63,485 bases of DNA from an uncultured Lachnospiraceae bacterium (GTDB lineage: Bacteria > Bacillota > Clostridia > Lachnospirales > Lachnospiraceae). The stretch's first letter is position 1. Each line of letters starts with the position of its first letter. Below, piece after piece: positions 44,315 to 53,464 of the stretch. Position numbers and translations under genes: made by a program. The stretch spans positions 1-63,485 of the forward strand of contig CAMWHJ010000011.1 in the NCBI GenBank assembly GCA_947174015.1. The letters run 5' to 3'. Under the pieces are notes generated by a model that ran no database searches, was not told the DNA's origin, and saw nothing but the letters and a program-made list of their open reading frames with translations.

Positions 44315-45534
44315 TATTGTGGATGACAGGCATTGACTACGAAAAGGCAGATATAGATACAAGAGAAATATTTTCTTTTCAGAAACATTCCGCAGAACTG
44401 GCAATGGAACAATTGAAGGAAACTTACGGATTCAGCGGTGTGATTCTTCTCTCCACCTGTAACCGGACAGAACTGTATGTAAGTACCGATGAGGCGGAGG
44501 GCGATTTGTTTCAAATGTTCTGTGAGCTGAAAAAGGTGCCTTTCAAGGAATATGAACCATACAAGGTGGAACGAAGCGGAGAAGAAGCAGTGGATCATCT
44601 CTTTCGCCTTGCCTGCGGCATGAAATCGAAAATCTTTGGAGAAGATCAGATTATTTCACAAATTAGGACCGGATTGTTTCAGGCAAGAGAAATACAGACT
44701 GTCGACAGCTATCTGGAAAAAGTATTTCAGACAGCCATAGCCACAGCCAAAAAGGTGAAAACAGAAGTGCACTTGACATCCGTGAAGACCTCAGTGGTGG
44801 AGGAGATGCTGACAGTGTTAAAGAGGGAAGCAGGGGAGCTTGGGGGAAAGCAGGCATTGGTAATTGGAAATGGCGAAGTGGGCAGATTATCTGCGATGGG
44901 TCTTCTTAAGGAGGGAATGAAAGTTACCATGACTCTTCGAAATTATAAGACCAGGCAGATAGAGATTCCCGAAGGCTGTGAAACCATAGATTATAAAGAC
45001 AGATATCAGGGCATTGGCTCCTATGATTTGGTGGTCAGTGCCACCACCAGTCCTCACCATACCATTAAATACGAAGACAGCCATGCTTTGTTTGAAGATG
45101 GAAAAGAGCATATTCTGGTGGATTTGGCAGTGCCCAGAGACATTTCCAGCCGTTATGGGACCATGGAGAATATCAGACTTTATAATATTGATACCTTAGG
45201 GGGCGGCAATCAAAACAGGAAAGATGATGAACTGCTTTCCAAGGCACTTTCCATAATTAAGGAACAAGAGGAAGAACTGGCACTCTGGCAGAACTTTCGG
45301 GTACATATTCCCACGGTACAGACCATGGGACAGGCAGCAGGCATGGTTACTTATCAGAGAATCGAAAAAAATTTAAAAAAGCTTGTGGAATCATCTAAGC
45401 AGGAAGAAGTGAAAGCATTGGTGGAACAGGCAGCAGAGAAAACCATTACCTCTATGCTTTTTGACCTGCGGAAAAACCTTCCTATGGAATACTGGCAGGT
45501 ATGCATAGAGGCATTGGCAGAAAATATACAATAG
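44311..45534 (+). CDS. hemA: Glutamyl-tRNA reductase
   Basis: First committed enzyme of C5-pathway tetrapyrrole synthesis; it reduces glutamyl-tRNA to glutamate-1-semialdehyde. The 407-aa product has the catalytic cysteine in LLSTCNRTELYV, the GEDQIISQIR segment, a NADPH-binding domain (VIGNGEVGRLSAMGL; the usual GAGEM is altered) and DLAVPRDIS. The GTG start overlaps the cbiC stop by 4 nt, with GAGGTG upstream. Confidence 0.94.
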   Translation: MILWMTGIDYEKADIDTREIFSFQKHSAELAMEQLKETYGFSGVILLSTCNRTELYVSTDEAEGDLFQMFCELKKVPFKEYEPYKVERSGEEAVDHLFRLACGMKSKIFGEDQIISQIRTGLFQAREIQTVDSYLEKVFQTAIATAKKVKTEVHLTSVKTSVVEEMLTVLKREAGELGGKQALVIGNGEVGRLSAMGLLKEGMKVTMTLRNYKTRQIEIPEGCETIDYKDRYQGIGSYDLVVSATTSPHHTIKYEDSHALFEDGKEHILVDLAVPRDISSRYGTMENIRLYNIDTLGGGNQNRKDDELLSKALSIIKEQEEELALWQNFRVHIPTVQTMGQAAGMVTYQRIEKNLKKLVESSKQEEVKALVEQAAEKTITSMLFDLRKNLPMEYWQVCIEALAENIQ

Positions 45535-45573
45535 GAAAGGGTAAGGATTCCATACAAGGAAGGAAGTGATCCC

Positions 45574-46458
45574 ATGAAAAAAATCCTGCGGGTGGGAAGC
45601 AGAGACAGCAAATTGGCAGTGGCACAGACGGAAATCATATTAAATGATATCAGAAAAGCACATCCGGAAATGGAAATTCAGCTTATTACCATGAAAACCA
45701 CGGGAGATAAGATTTTAGACAGGAATTTAGAACAGATTGGCGGAAAAGGGCTGTTTGTGAAGGAATTGGACAAAGCTTTACTGGAACACAGGATTGATTT
45801 GTCCATTCACAGCTTAAAGGATCTTCCCATGGAGATAAATCAGGATCTTCCCCTGGTGGGACTTTCCAAAAGAGAGGATCCAAGGGATGTGCTGATTTTA
45901 AAACCAGGTGGATCTTTGGATGTTGCCAAAGGATGTATTGGAACTTCCAGCAGAAGACGAATGGAGCAGTTAAAAAAACTGTATCCCCAGGCAAGCTTTC
46001 GGGGAATCCGGGGAAATGTGCAGACCCGCCTTAGAAAGCTGAAGGAAGAGGAGTATGGAGCCATTGTCCTTGCCAAAGCAGGTCTTGTGCGTCTTCATAT
46101 GGAAGACTGTGCAGATCGGGTGTTTTCCATAGAGGAAATGATACCGGCTGCAGGTCAGGGAATTTTGGCACTTCAGGGCAGAAAAGGGGAAGATTACCGT
46201 TTTCTCTCCTGTGTGTGCAGTAGAGAATCCCAGTATGCTGCCGCTGCAGAGCGAAGTTTTGTACGCTTTTTAGGCGGCGGCTGCAGTTCTCCCATTGCTG
46301 CATATGCTTCTGTGGCGGGGAAAATGCTGACACTTCGGGGGTTATATTATCATGAGCCGGCACAGGATTATTGTGTAGGTACAAAATCCGGCAGTGTTTA
46401 TGAAGCAGAAAAAATCGGAACATGTCTGGCACAGGAACTGCGTGCACAGTGGACTTGA
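45574..46458 (+). CDS. hemC: Porphobilinogen deaminase
   Basis: Polymerises four porphobilinogens into hydroxymethylbilane. The 294-aa product shows RVGSRDSKLAVAQTE, KELDKALLEHRIDLSIHSLK with a DLP following, RRMEQL, GIRGNVQTRLRKL and the dipyrromethane cofactor cysteine in LGGGCSSPIAAYA. It starts 39 nt after hemA with GGAAG upstream. Confidence 0.96.
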   Translation: MKKILRVGSRDSKLAVAQTEIILNDIRKAHPEMEIQLITMKTTGDKILDRNLEQIGGKGLFVKELDKALLEHRIDLSIHSLKDLPMEINQDLPLVGLSKREDPRDVLILKPGGSLDVAKGCIGTSSRRRMEQLKKLYPQASFRGIRGNVQTRLRKLKEEEYGAIVLAKAGLVRLHMEDCADRVFSIEEMIPAAGQGILALQGRKGEDYRFLSCVCSRESQYAAAAERSFVRFLGGGCSSPIAAYASVAGKMLTLRGLYYHEPAQDYCVGTKSGSVYEAEKIGTCLAQELRAQWT

Positions 46459-46487
46459 AAAGAGGCAGCAAGAAAGGAAGTGGGTAT

Positions 46488-48044
46488 ATGGCAGAGGAAG
46501 AACAGAAGCAGGGCAAAGTATGGCTTGTGGGAGCAGGCTGTGGAGACTTGGGATTAGTGACACAGAAGGGAATGAAAGTTCTAAAGGAAGCAGAGGTGGT
46601 GGTTTATGATGCACTGCTTAGTTTAGAACTTTTGTCCATGCTTCCGGAAGATGCAGAGTTAATTGATGTGGGCAAACGTTCCCATCATCATCAAATACCT
46701 CAGGAGGAAATCAATAGGATTCTTCTAAAAAAAGCACAGCAGGGCAAAAGGGTGGTCAGATTAAAGGGCGGCGACCCTTTTGTGTTTGGCAGAGGCGGTG
46801 AAGAATTAGAACTTTTGTGTCAAGAACAAATCCCCTATGAAATTGTACCGGGTGTGACGTCTCCGATTGCAGTTTTGGCATACAATGGGATACCAATCAC
46901 CCACAGAGATTATAGTTCTTCCTTTCATGTGATTACAGGACACAGGCAGAAAAACAAAGACTTAGACATTAATTTCAAAGCATTGTCAGAGCTGCAGGGA
47001 ACCCTTGTATTTCTCATGGGGGTAGCTGCGTTAGAAAATATCTGCAACCGTCTTATAGAGGCGGGTATGAGGAAAGACATGCCGGCAGCTATGTTGGAGC
47101 AAGGCACCACCAGCCGGCAGAAACGTGTGGTGGCAACGGTTTCCACGCTGAAGGCCGCCGCTGATAAGGCAGGAATCAAAAGTCCGGCAGTGATTGTGGT
47201 AGGAAAGGTATGTGAGCTGGAAAAGGACTTTGCATGGTTCGAGAAAAAACCATTGTTTGGAAGGCAGATTGTAGTGACCAGACCAAGGGAAAAATCATCC
47301 AGACTTTCAGAAAGGCTGAGAGACTTAGGAGCACAGGTTGTGGAATTACCTGCGATTTACACCACTCCAGTGATGGCAACTGCCAATGAGAGGGCAAAGA
47401 ATAGGTTTCAAACTGCAGTAAGGGAATTTTGCAGAGAACAAAGGGCGGTTTGTGCCGTCTTTACCAGTCCTCAGGGGGTGGAACATTTTTTTCGGCAGTT
47501 GAAGAGGCAGAAGATAGACATGAGGCAGTTGTTAGCCAATCCTAACTTAACCTTTGCAGTCCTTGGAACAGGTACAAAAAAAGCACTGGAAAACTATAAT
47601 CTTTTTGCTGATTATATGCCGGAGATATATTCCGCAGAGGAGTTGGGAAAGCGGCTGGCTTCGTCCTTGGCGAAGGATACAAAAGTGTATCTGTTCCGTG
47701 CCATGGAGGGAACAAAGGCTTTGACACAAAGGCTTGCAAAAGCGGAAATTCCATATGAGGACATTCCGGTGTATGAGACAGAATACAAGCAGCATAGGGA
47801 TATCATGAAAAAAACGGAACAGGCATTGGAACAGGGGGAGATTACGGATGTGACTTTTACCAGTGCATCAACGGTGAAGGGCTTTGTTGGAATGATAACA
47901 AATGTAGATTATACAAAAATAAATGCAGTCTGTATTGGACAGGAAACTGCAAAGGAGGCAGCAAAATACGGTATGCAGATTTCCGTTTCCAAAGAGGCAT
48001 CCATAGACAGTATGGTGGAATTACTGCTTTCCAAAAAAATTTAG
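46488..48044 (+). CDS. cobA-hemD: Uroporphyrinogen-III methyltransferase / synthase fusion
   Basis: A 518-aa bifunctional enzyme. The N-terminal part (about 1-250) is CobA/SUMT, which makes precorrin-2 from uroporphyrinogen III, with LVGAGCGDLGLVTQKG, YDALLS, GKRSHHHQIPQ, RLKGGDPFVFGRGGEE and GVTSPIAV. The C-terminal part (about 265-515) is HemD (uroporphyrinogen-III synthase), with VVTRPREKSSRLSERL and VTFTSASTVKGFV. ATG46488 follows AGAAAGGAAG; the in-frame codon at 46422 lies inside hemC. The fusion channels intermediates towards corrin or sirohaem. Confidence 0.95.
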   Translation: MAEEEQKQGKVWLVGAGCGDLGLVTQKGMKVLKEAEVVVYDALLSLELLSMLPEDAELIDVGKRSHHHQIPQEEINRILLKKAQQGKRVVRLKGGDPFVFGRGGEELELLCQEQIPYEIVPGVTSPIAVLAYNGIPITHRDYSSSFHVITGHRQKNKDLDINFKALSELQGTLVFLMGVAALENICNRLIEAGMRKDMPAAMLEQGTTSRQKRVVATVSTLKAAADKAGIKSPAVIVVGKVCELEKDFAWFEKKPLFGRQIVVTRPREKSSRLSERLRDLGAQVVELPAIYTTPVMATANERAKNRFQTAVREFCREQRAVCAVFTSPQGVEHFFRQLKRQKIDMRQLLANPNLTFAVLGTGTKKALENYNLFADYMPEIYSAEELGKRLASSLAKDTKVYLFRAMEGTKALTQRLAKAEIPYEDIPVYETEYKQHRDIMKKTEQALEQGEITDVTFTSASTVKGFVGMITNVDYTKINAVCIGQETAKEAAKYGMQISVSKEASIDSMVELLLSKKI

Positions 48045-48053
48045 GAGGTTAGG

Positions 48054-49046
48054 ATGATGGAATTAGAATTACTGGAACGTCCAAGAAGATTGAGAAGCAA
48101 CCCCGCATTGCGGGCAATGGTGCGAGAAACGAGAATCTCAGCGGATACCATTATTTATCCGCTGTTTGTGATGGAAGGAGAAAACAGCAAAGAAGAAATT
48201 GTTTCCATGCCGGGACAGTACCGTTACAGCATTGACCGTCTGGGAGAAGTGCTGGATCAGGTGGTGGATGCCGGAGTAAAGAGCATTCTTATCTTTGGGA
48301 TTCCAGCGTACAAGGATCCTCAGGGAAGCAGTGCATGGGATTCTGAGGGAATTGTCCAGCGGGCATTGAGATATATTAAGAAAAATTATCCTCAGTTGTA
48401 TTGTATTACAGATGTGTGCATGTGTGAATACACATCCCATGGTCACTGCGGCATTTTACAGGGAACCTATGTGGACAATGATAAAACTTTGGATGTGCTT
48501 TCCAAAACGGCTTTATCTCATGTGCAGGCAGGGGCAGATATGGTGGCGCCTTCCGATATGATGGATGGAAGGATTCTGGCTCTGCGAAAGACTTTGGACA
48601 GTAGCGGTTTTGTAACCACACCCATCATGTCCTATGCAGTTAAGTATGCTTCGGGGTACTATGGACCATTTCGTGATGCGGCAGATTCTGCCCCTGCCTT
48701 TGGCGACAGAAAAAGCTATCAGATGGATTTTCATAACCGAAGGGAAGCCCTGCGGGAAGCTGCACTGGATGTGGCTGAGGGTGCGGATATTCTCATGGTA
48801 AAGCCGGGGCTTGCTTATCTTGACATTGTCAGGGATGTGAAAGAACGTTTTGAAAAGCCTTTGGCAGTTTACAGTGTCAGCGGAGAATATTCCATGATTA
48901 AGGCAGCCGGGGCAGCCAATTATATAGACCAAGATGATATTATCTGTGAGTCTTCTGTGGCTGCTTACAGAGCCGGAGCGGATATGCTGATTACCTACTT
49001 TGCAAAGGAACTGGCAGGATTTATCAGAGAAGGAAGGATTGGATAA
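48054..49046 (+). CDS. hemB: Porphobilinogen synthase (delta-aminolevulinate dehydratase)
   Basis: Condenses two aminolevulinates to porphobilinogen. The 330-aa TIM-barrel protein has the zinc-site sequence DVCMCEYTSHGHCGI, SDMMDGRI, the Schiff-base lysines in SYAVKYASGYYGPFRDA and MVKPGLAYLDI, and SGEYSM. Two adjacent ATGs (48054, 48057) follow AGGAGG. The cysteine-rich site suggests a zinc-dependent form. Its stop overlaps the hemL ATG. Confidence 0.96.
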   Translation: MMELELLERPRRLRSNPALRAMVRETRISADTIIYPLFVMEGENSKEEIVSMPGQYRYSIDRLGEVLDQVVDAGVKSILIFGIPAYKDPQGSSAWDSEGIVQRALRYIKKNYPQLYCITDVCMCEYTSHGHCGILQGTYVDNDKTLDVLSKTALSHVQAGADMVAPSDMMDGRILALRKTLDSSGFVTTPIMSYAVKYASGYYGPFRDAADSAPAFGDRKSYQMDFHNRREALREAALDVAEGADILMVKPGLAYLDIVRDVKERFEKPLAVYSVSGEYSMIKAAGAANYIDQDDIICESSVAAYRAGADMLITYFAKELAGFIREGRIG

Positions 49047-50341
49047 TGAGTATAAAAACAGAAAAATCGAGACAGCTATTTCAAAGGGCAGTGCAGGTGA
49101 TTCCGGGAGGTGTCAACAGTCCGGTGCGGGCATTTGCTTCTGTGGGCAGGGAACCTGTATTTATAAAAAGTGCCAGGGATCAGTATCTCTATGATGAAGA
49201 CAACAATCCATACATTGACTATATTGGTTCCTGGGGACCAATGATTCTGGGACATAACGAGGAACGGGTGACAGAGGCGGTAAAAAAACAGATGGAACAT
49301 GGTTTCAGCTATGGGGCAGCCACCAGACTGGAAGTTCAGATGGCAGAGCTTATGGTGGAGCTGGTGCCCTCATTGGAAATGGTTCGTATGGTGAATTCCG
49401 GTACGGAGGCGGTGATGAGTGCCATTCGTGTTGCCAGAGGCTTTACCGGAAAAAATAAAATCATAAAATTTGAAGGCTGTTATCATGGTCATGGAGATGC
49501 CCTGTTGGTAAAAGCAGGTTCTGGGGCAATGACGACAGGAGTGCCAGACAGCAGCGGTGTGCCTTTTGGCTGTGTGGCAGATACATTGACGGCAAAGTAC
49601 AACGATTTATCCAGTGCAGAAGCCTGCTTTGAGAATCACAAAGGGGAAATTGCCTGCGTGCTTGTGGAGCCGGTGGCAGCAAATATGGGTGTGGTACTGC
49701 CAAAGGAAGGCTTTTTGCAGGGCTTGCGAAAGCTGTGTGATAAAAACAATGCCCTGTTGATCTTTGACGAGGTGATCACCGGATTCCGTTTACAGATAGA
49801 CGGTGCCAGCGGCTATTTTGGTGTGAAACCGGATTTATCCACCTATGGAAAAATCATTGGGGGAGGAATGCCGGTGGGAGCTTATGGCGGAAGAAAAGAC
49901 GTCATGAGTTTGGTGGCACCTGTGGGAAATGTGTATCAGGCAGGAACATTAAGCGGAAATCCGGTGGCAATGAGGGCAGGCATTACCCAACTGGAGATTC
50001 TAAAGAAAGAACCGCAGATCTATGAAAAGATAAATGCTTTGGGACAGAGTTTTCGACAGGGGGTTCAAAAAATCTTAGAAAAATATTCTTTGTCCTGTCA
50101 GGTCACAGGTATTGGTTCCCTTTCCTGTATTTTCTTTACCAAAAAGGAAGTGACAGATTATGAAAGTGCAAAGACTGCAAACACCAATGAGTTTGCGGCA
50201 TATTTCTCACATATGCTGGCAAAAGGCAATTATTTTGCACCAAGCCAGTTTGAAGCAATTTTCTTGTCGGCAGCTCATACCATGGAGAATATTCAGAAAA
50301 CTTTAGGGGATATGCAGGAGCATTTTGAAAACTGCATGTAA
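49046..50341 (+). CDS. hemL: Glutamate-1-semialdehyde 2,1-aminomutase
   Basis: A PLP enzyme converting glutamate-1-semialdehyde to 5-aminolevulinate. The 431-aa product has GGVNSPVRAF, MVNSGTEAVMSAIRVARG, YHGHGDALL, LIFDEVITGFR and the PLP lysine K269 in YGKIIGGGMPVGAYGG. The ATG overlaps the hemB stop (TAATG). With hemA it completes the C5 route to ALA. Confidence 0.96.
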   Translation: MSIKTEKSRQLFQRAVQVIPGGVNSPVRAFASVGREPVFIKSARDQYLYDEDNNPYIDYIGSWGPMILGHNEERVTEAVKKQMEHGFSYGAATRLEVQMAELMVELVPSLEMVRMVNSGTEAVMSAIRVARGFTGKNKIIKFEGCYHGHGDALLVKAGSGAMTTGVPDSSGVPFGCVADTLTAKYNDLSSAEACFENHKGEIACVLVEPVAANMGVVLPKEGFLQGLRKLCDKNNALLIFDEVITGFRLQIDGASGYFGVKPDLSTYGKIIGGGMPVGAYGGRKDVMSLVAPVGNVYQAGTLSGNPVAMRAGITQLEILKKEPQIYEKINALGQSFRQGVQKILEKYSLSCQVTGIGSLSCIFFTKKEVTDYESAKTANTNEFAAYFSHMLAKGNYFAPSQFEAIFLSAAHTMENIQKTLGDMQEHFENCM

Positions 50342-50376
50342 TGGGAAGGGATGTTGTAAAGGAGCAGGTAGAATCG

Positions 50377-51441
50377 ATGGAAACATTACAGGAAGTAATC
50401 AGGAAAATACAGCCCATAGATAAGAAGATGTGCCAAAAGTCCAGGGAAAAGTGGGATGGAATCGGAAAACCTCTGCGGAGTCTGGGGAGATTAGAGGAGA
50501 TGGTTATTCAGCTTGCCGGAATCACTGGGGAACTGTATCCCAAGGCAGACAAAAAGGCAGTGCTGATTTTTTGTGCAGACAATGGTGTGGTGGCAGAGGG
50601 AGTCACTCAGACCTCCAGTGAGGTAACAGCCATAGTGACAGAAAATTTCACCAAGGGAATTGCCTCCATCAATGCTTTTGCAGGTGTCTGTGGGGCGGAG
50701 GTTTTTCCGGTGGATATCGGTATTGGCAAAGATATGTCCAAAGTATCCGGTGTGATACAGCGAAAAATTGCTTTGGGTACAAAAAATATGACAAAGGAGC
50801 CTGCCATGACGAGGCGGGAGTGTGAAGCGGCAATTCTTGTGGGGATTGATTTGGTTAGAGAGAAAAAACAGCAGGGGTATAACTTTTTTTTGACAGGAGA
50901 AATGGGCATTGGAAATACCACCACATCCAGTGCCGTTCTGGCTGTATTGGAGGAGGTGACAGTGGAGAAGGTCACTGGAAGAGGTGCAGGTCTTACCAGT
51001 GAGGGAGTGAAGCATAAAGTTCAGGTAATTCAAAATGCCATTGAGCGGAATCAGCCGGATAAAAATGATGTGCTGGACGTAATGGCAAAAGTGGGTGGGT
51101 TGGATATTTGCGGAATGGCAGGTGCTTTTCTGGGGGGAGCAATTTATCATGTACCTGTAATGATTGACGGATTCATTTCAGCAGTGGCAGCCAACTGTGC
51201 CATTCGTCTGGCTCCCCTTTGTGCTGATTATATCTATGCCTCCCACTGTTCCGCAGAACCGGCAGGAAGGCTGGCATTACAGGTCATTGGTAAAGAAGCA
51301 TATTTGAATACAGGGATGTGTCTGGGAGAGGGAACCGGGGCGGCAGTGGCGGCAAAGGTGATGGACTTTGCTTTGGCGGCATATAATGAAACAGCAGATT
51401 TTGCACAGGCGGATTTTGGACATTATGAACTGCTGGAATAG
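50377..51441 (+). CDS. cobT: Nicotinate-nucleotide--dimethylbenzimidazole phosphoribosyltransferase
   Basis: Activates the lower-ligand base as an alpha-riboside phosphate. The 354-aa product has KPLRSLGRLEEMVIQLAGI, CADNGVVAEGVTQ, TGEMGIGNTTTSSAV, GRGAGLTSEGV and the C-terminal EGTGAA with the catalytic-glutamate region. The start is unclear: ATG50377 follows AGGT/AAAGGAG, while ATG50341 overlaps the hemL stop but has no Shine-Dalgarno sequence. It is the last cobalamin gene. No gene for making a base is seen here. Confidence 0.94.
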   Translation: METLQEVIRKIQPIDKKMCQKSREKWDGIGKPLRSLGRLEEMVIQLAGITGELYPKADKKAVLIFCADNGVVAEGVTQTSSEVTAIVTENFTKGIASINAFAGVCGAEVFPVDIGIGKDMSKVSGVIQRKIALGTKNMTKEPAMTRRECEAAILVGIDLVREKKQQGYNFFLTGEMGIGNTTTSSAVLAVLEEVTVEKVTGRGAGLTSEGVKHKVQVIQNAIERNQPDKNDVLDVMAKVGGLDICGMAGAFLGGAIYHVPVMIDGFISAVAANCAIRLAPLCADYIYASHCSAEPAGRLALQVIGKEAYLNTGMCLGEGTGAAVAAKVMDFALAAYNETADFAQADFGHYELLE

Positions 51442-51456
51442 AAAGGTTTTCCATAT

Positions 51457-51539
51457 GCGGGAGCAGGCAAAAGCCCCATCTGCGGAGCAGATTTTAAATG
51501 GGCTTTTGCAAGTAACAGTTCAGGTACCTGAACTGTTAC
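51457..51539. repeat. 83-bp repeat unit, family B (copy 2, inverted)
   Basis: The exact reverse complement of 5304-5386 apart from one base in the central palindrome, about 46 kb away. It has the long GCAAAAGCCCC/GGGCTTTTGC hairpin and the GTAACAGTTCAG palindrome. It directly follows cobT and may end its transcript. Confidence 0.85.
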
Positions 51540-51580
51540 AACAGAATGACACAATATGGTGAATTATTGGTCTGGAAATG

Positions 51581-51610
51581 TTGAAAAAGAGAACACAATT
51601 ATGGTATAAT
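51581..51610 (+). promoter_or_regulatory. Promoter of the polysaccharide operon
   Basis: TTGAAA (51581-51586) and TATAAT (51605-51610) with an 18-bp spacer and an extended -10 TGG. The transcript leader would be about 200 nt. Confidence 0.7.
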
Positions 51611-51614
51611 TTAA

Positions 51615-51819
51615 TAATACGAAGGTCAAAAGGTCAAAATGCCATTCATGCTTGCATGATAAGGCATTTGAACTTGGGACCTGCTAAACATGAGAAAGTA
51701 GCGATTTACGCAGTAAATCAGCGGATTTCGAATGTTTGAAAGATTGCTGGGTTGTGAAACAACGAAGCAATCCGCAGCATTTAATGGTAATATGCATCTT
51801 TTAATAAGAGGAATAAGAA
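51615..51819 (+). ncRNA. Structured leader of unknown class upstream of the polysaccharide operon
   Basis: About 200 nt without a gene. It starts with a direct repeat of AAGGTCAAA. One hairpin (51635-51643 with 51663-51670) has an inner CATG/CATG arm. GATTTA/TAAATC pair at 51703-51719. A longer hairpin (51742-51772) has GATTGCT/AGCAATC and GTTG/CAAC arms, and GCGGAT at 51721 can also pair with ATCCGC at 51770. There is no terminator T run. I could not match it to a known riboswitch, and no c-di-GMP riboswitch consensus was seen. Confidence 0.4.
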
Positions 51820-52695
51820 GTGAGAGAAATCAAAGGTCAAAAGAAAAGCAGGTATTTGATATTACTGGGGATTTTGACAGTGTTGTTGGGAGGATGTCAT
51901 AGGGGTGACAGTGGTGAGATGAAGGCTGGATTATTCAGTTGGAGCAGTGATGTGTTTCAGGAGAGAGAGCAGCAAAGGCTTTTTGATACCATGGAAAAAT
52001 TGGAAATACAAATACTATATCAGAGCTTTTCCAAGGAGTTATCTCAAGAACAGATTACATCATTTTTACAGCAGGCTTATGCTTGTGATATACAAGTATA
52101 TCTTCTCACCGGAGAACCGGCCTGGGGGCTGGAGGATGGCGGCAGAGAAATGTGTCAGGAGATTGCATATGCACAAACCATCAATGAGGCTGTGATACAG
52201 GGAAAGATTCAGGGGATTATGATGGACACAGAGCCATATCTCTGTGAGGAGTGGGAAGAAAACCCAAAGGAAATCATGGAAAGCTATGTGGGGAATATGA
52301 AACAGGCTTACCAGTGTGCCCGGGAAGCAGGATTTACCTTTGTGGCATGTATTCCGTATTATTTTGACAGTTGGGGTTATGATGATGAACTGGCTGACTT
52401 GATTCAAACTGGCTGTGATGAAGTTGCCATAATGAATTATTCCAAATCAGAGGAAGCAGAACATATCCGCACAGAGGCAGAACTGGCAGCGAAAGGGGAA
52501 AAAGAGCTTATCATTATCTATGAACTGCAGGCACCTGGAAAGCATGGATTAGTGGAGAATAATACCTATTATCATCAGGGAATCCCAGGAGTGCTGAAAA
52601 GTGTGGAAAGTTTGTCGGAATCCTATGAACTGAAATTTTCAAAGTATGCATTGCATGAATATCAAGCAGTAAGGGAGGTGTTGGAACGTGAATGA
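51820..52695 (+). CDS. Lipoprotein, predicted TIM-barrel/glycosidase-like
   Basis: A 291-aa exported protein. A basic N-terminus, a hydrophobic run and LLGGC (Cys about residue 26) form a lipobox. The rest alternates strands and helices with IMMDTEPY and AIMNYSKSE segments, as in barrel-type glycoside-hydrolase-like proteins with acidic residues at strand ends. No specific family is recognised. It is the first gene of the operon, starting at GTG51820 with AGAGGA seven bases upstream, and overlaps the VTC gene by 8 nt. A role at the cell surface on the operon's polymer is an inference. Confidence 0.75.
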   Translation: MREIKGQKKSRYLILLGILTVLLGGCHRGDSGEMKAGLFSWSSDVFQEREQQRLFDTMEKLEIQILYQSFSKELSQEQITSFLQQAYACDIQVYLLTGEPAWGLEDGGREMCQEIAYAQTINEAVIQGKIQGIMMDTEPYLCEEWEENPKEIMESYVGNMKQAYQCAREAGFTFVACIPYYFDSWGYDDELADLIQTGCDEVAIMNYSKSEEAEHIRTEAELAAKGEKELIIIYELQAPGKHGLVENNTYYHQGIPGVLKSVESLSESYELKFSKYALHEYQAVREVLERE

Positions 52696-53383
52696 GGTAT
52701 TGCGTCAGGAAAAGAAATATTTACTGACCTTAGAACAGTATTATAAGCTGAGTAATTATATAGGACAATTAATGTATGAAGATGTACACAACAAAGGGGA
52801 CGGTTATACCATCCGCTCCTTGTATTTTGATACCTTAGAGGATAAGGATTTTTGTGAAAAGGAAGCGGGGGTACAGCTTCGCAGGAAAATCCGTCTGCGA
52901 AATTATGGGGCACAATCTAAGGATGCAGTTTTGGAAATGAAACAGAAGCAGGGACAGATGCAGAAAAAGCGTTCTCTGCGCATGGCAAAGGAAGATGCAT
53001 CAAGGCTTATCCATAGGGATTATGGCGTGCTGTTAAAGTATTCTGAGGACTTTGCTTTGGAATGCTATGCTTTGATGAACAGTTTATGCTATATACCCAA
53101 AACCATAGTGGAGTATAAGCGCAGGGCATTTGTTGCCAAAGAGAATTCCATTCGTGTTACCTTTGACCACCATTTGATTGGAACAGAGAGCAATTTTGAT
53201 GTTTTTTCCAAAGACCTTTTGCAGTATCCTTTAATGAATCCGTATTTGGTGGTACTGGAAATAAAATTCAATGGTTTTTTGTTGAGTTACATCAAAGATG
53301 CATTGCATGAATGTGGTGTTGGGGAAACTACGGTCAGCAAGTATTGTCTTGCCAGAGCAGTTTCCACCCATTTTCATTTTTAG
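52688..53383 (+). CDS. VTC domain protein (polyphosphate polymerase-like)
   Basis: A 231-aa protein made almost entirely of a VTC domain, the tunnel-fold polyphosphate polymerase domain of yeast Vtc4. Visible family sequence includes RQEKKYLLT, YTIRSLYFDT, LRRKIRLRNYG, AVLEMKQKQG and LEIKFNG, which supply the basic and acidic tunnel residues. In bacteria VTC proteins often lie beside DUF4956 and CotH genes, as here; in most cases the substrate is unproven. The GTG start overlaps the lipoprotein gene. Confidence 0.88.
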   Translation: MNEVLRQEKKYLLTLEQYYKLSNYIGQLMYEDVHNKGDGYTIRSLYFDTLEDKDFCEKEAGVQLRRKIRLRNYGAQSKDAVLEMKQKQGQMQKKRSLRMAKEDASRLIHRDYGVLLKYSEDFALECYALMNSLCYIPKTIVEYKRRAFVAKENSIRVTFDHHLIGTESNFDVFSKDLLQYPLMNPYLVVLEIKFNGFLLSYIKDALHECGVGETTVSKYCLARAVSTHFHF

Positions 53384-53464
53384 AGTTATGGTAGCTGTTT
53401 TGTGCCTTCCCAGTGATGTACTTTACAGTTTCCAGTGATTACATATTAATTTGAGGTGAAAGAA

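Noticed and set aside
51368-51562. Open frame overlapping the end of cobT
   Set aside because: Its C-terminal half is translated repeat sequence (51457-51539) and the rest is another frame of cobT.
51615-51819. c-di-GMP riboswitch controlling the glycosyltransferase operon
   Set aside because: The conserved GEMM core and tetraloop-receptor sequences are absent.
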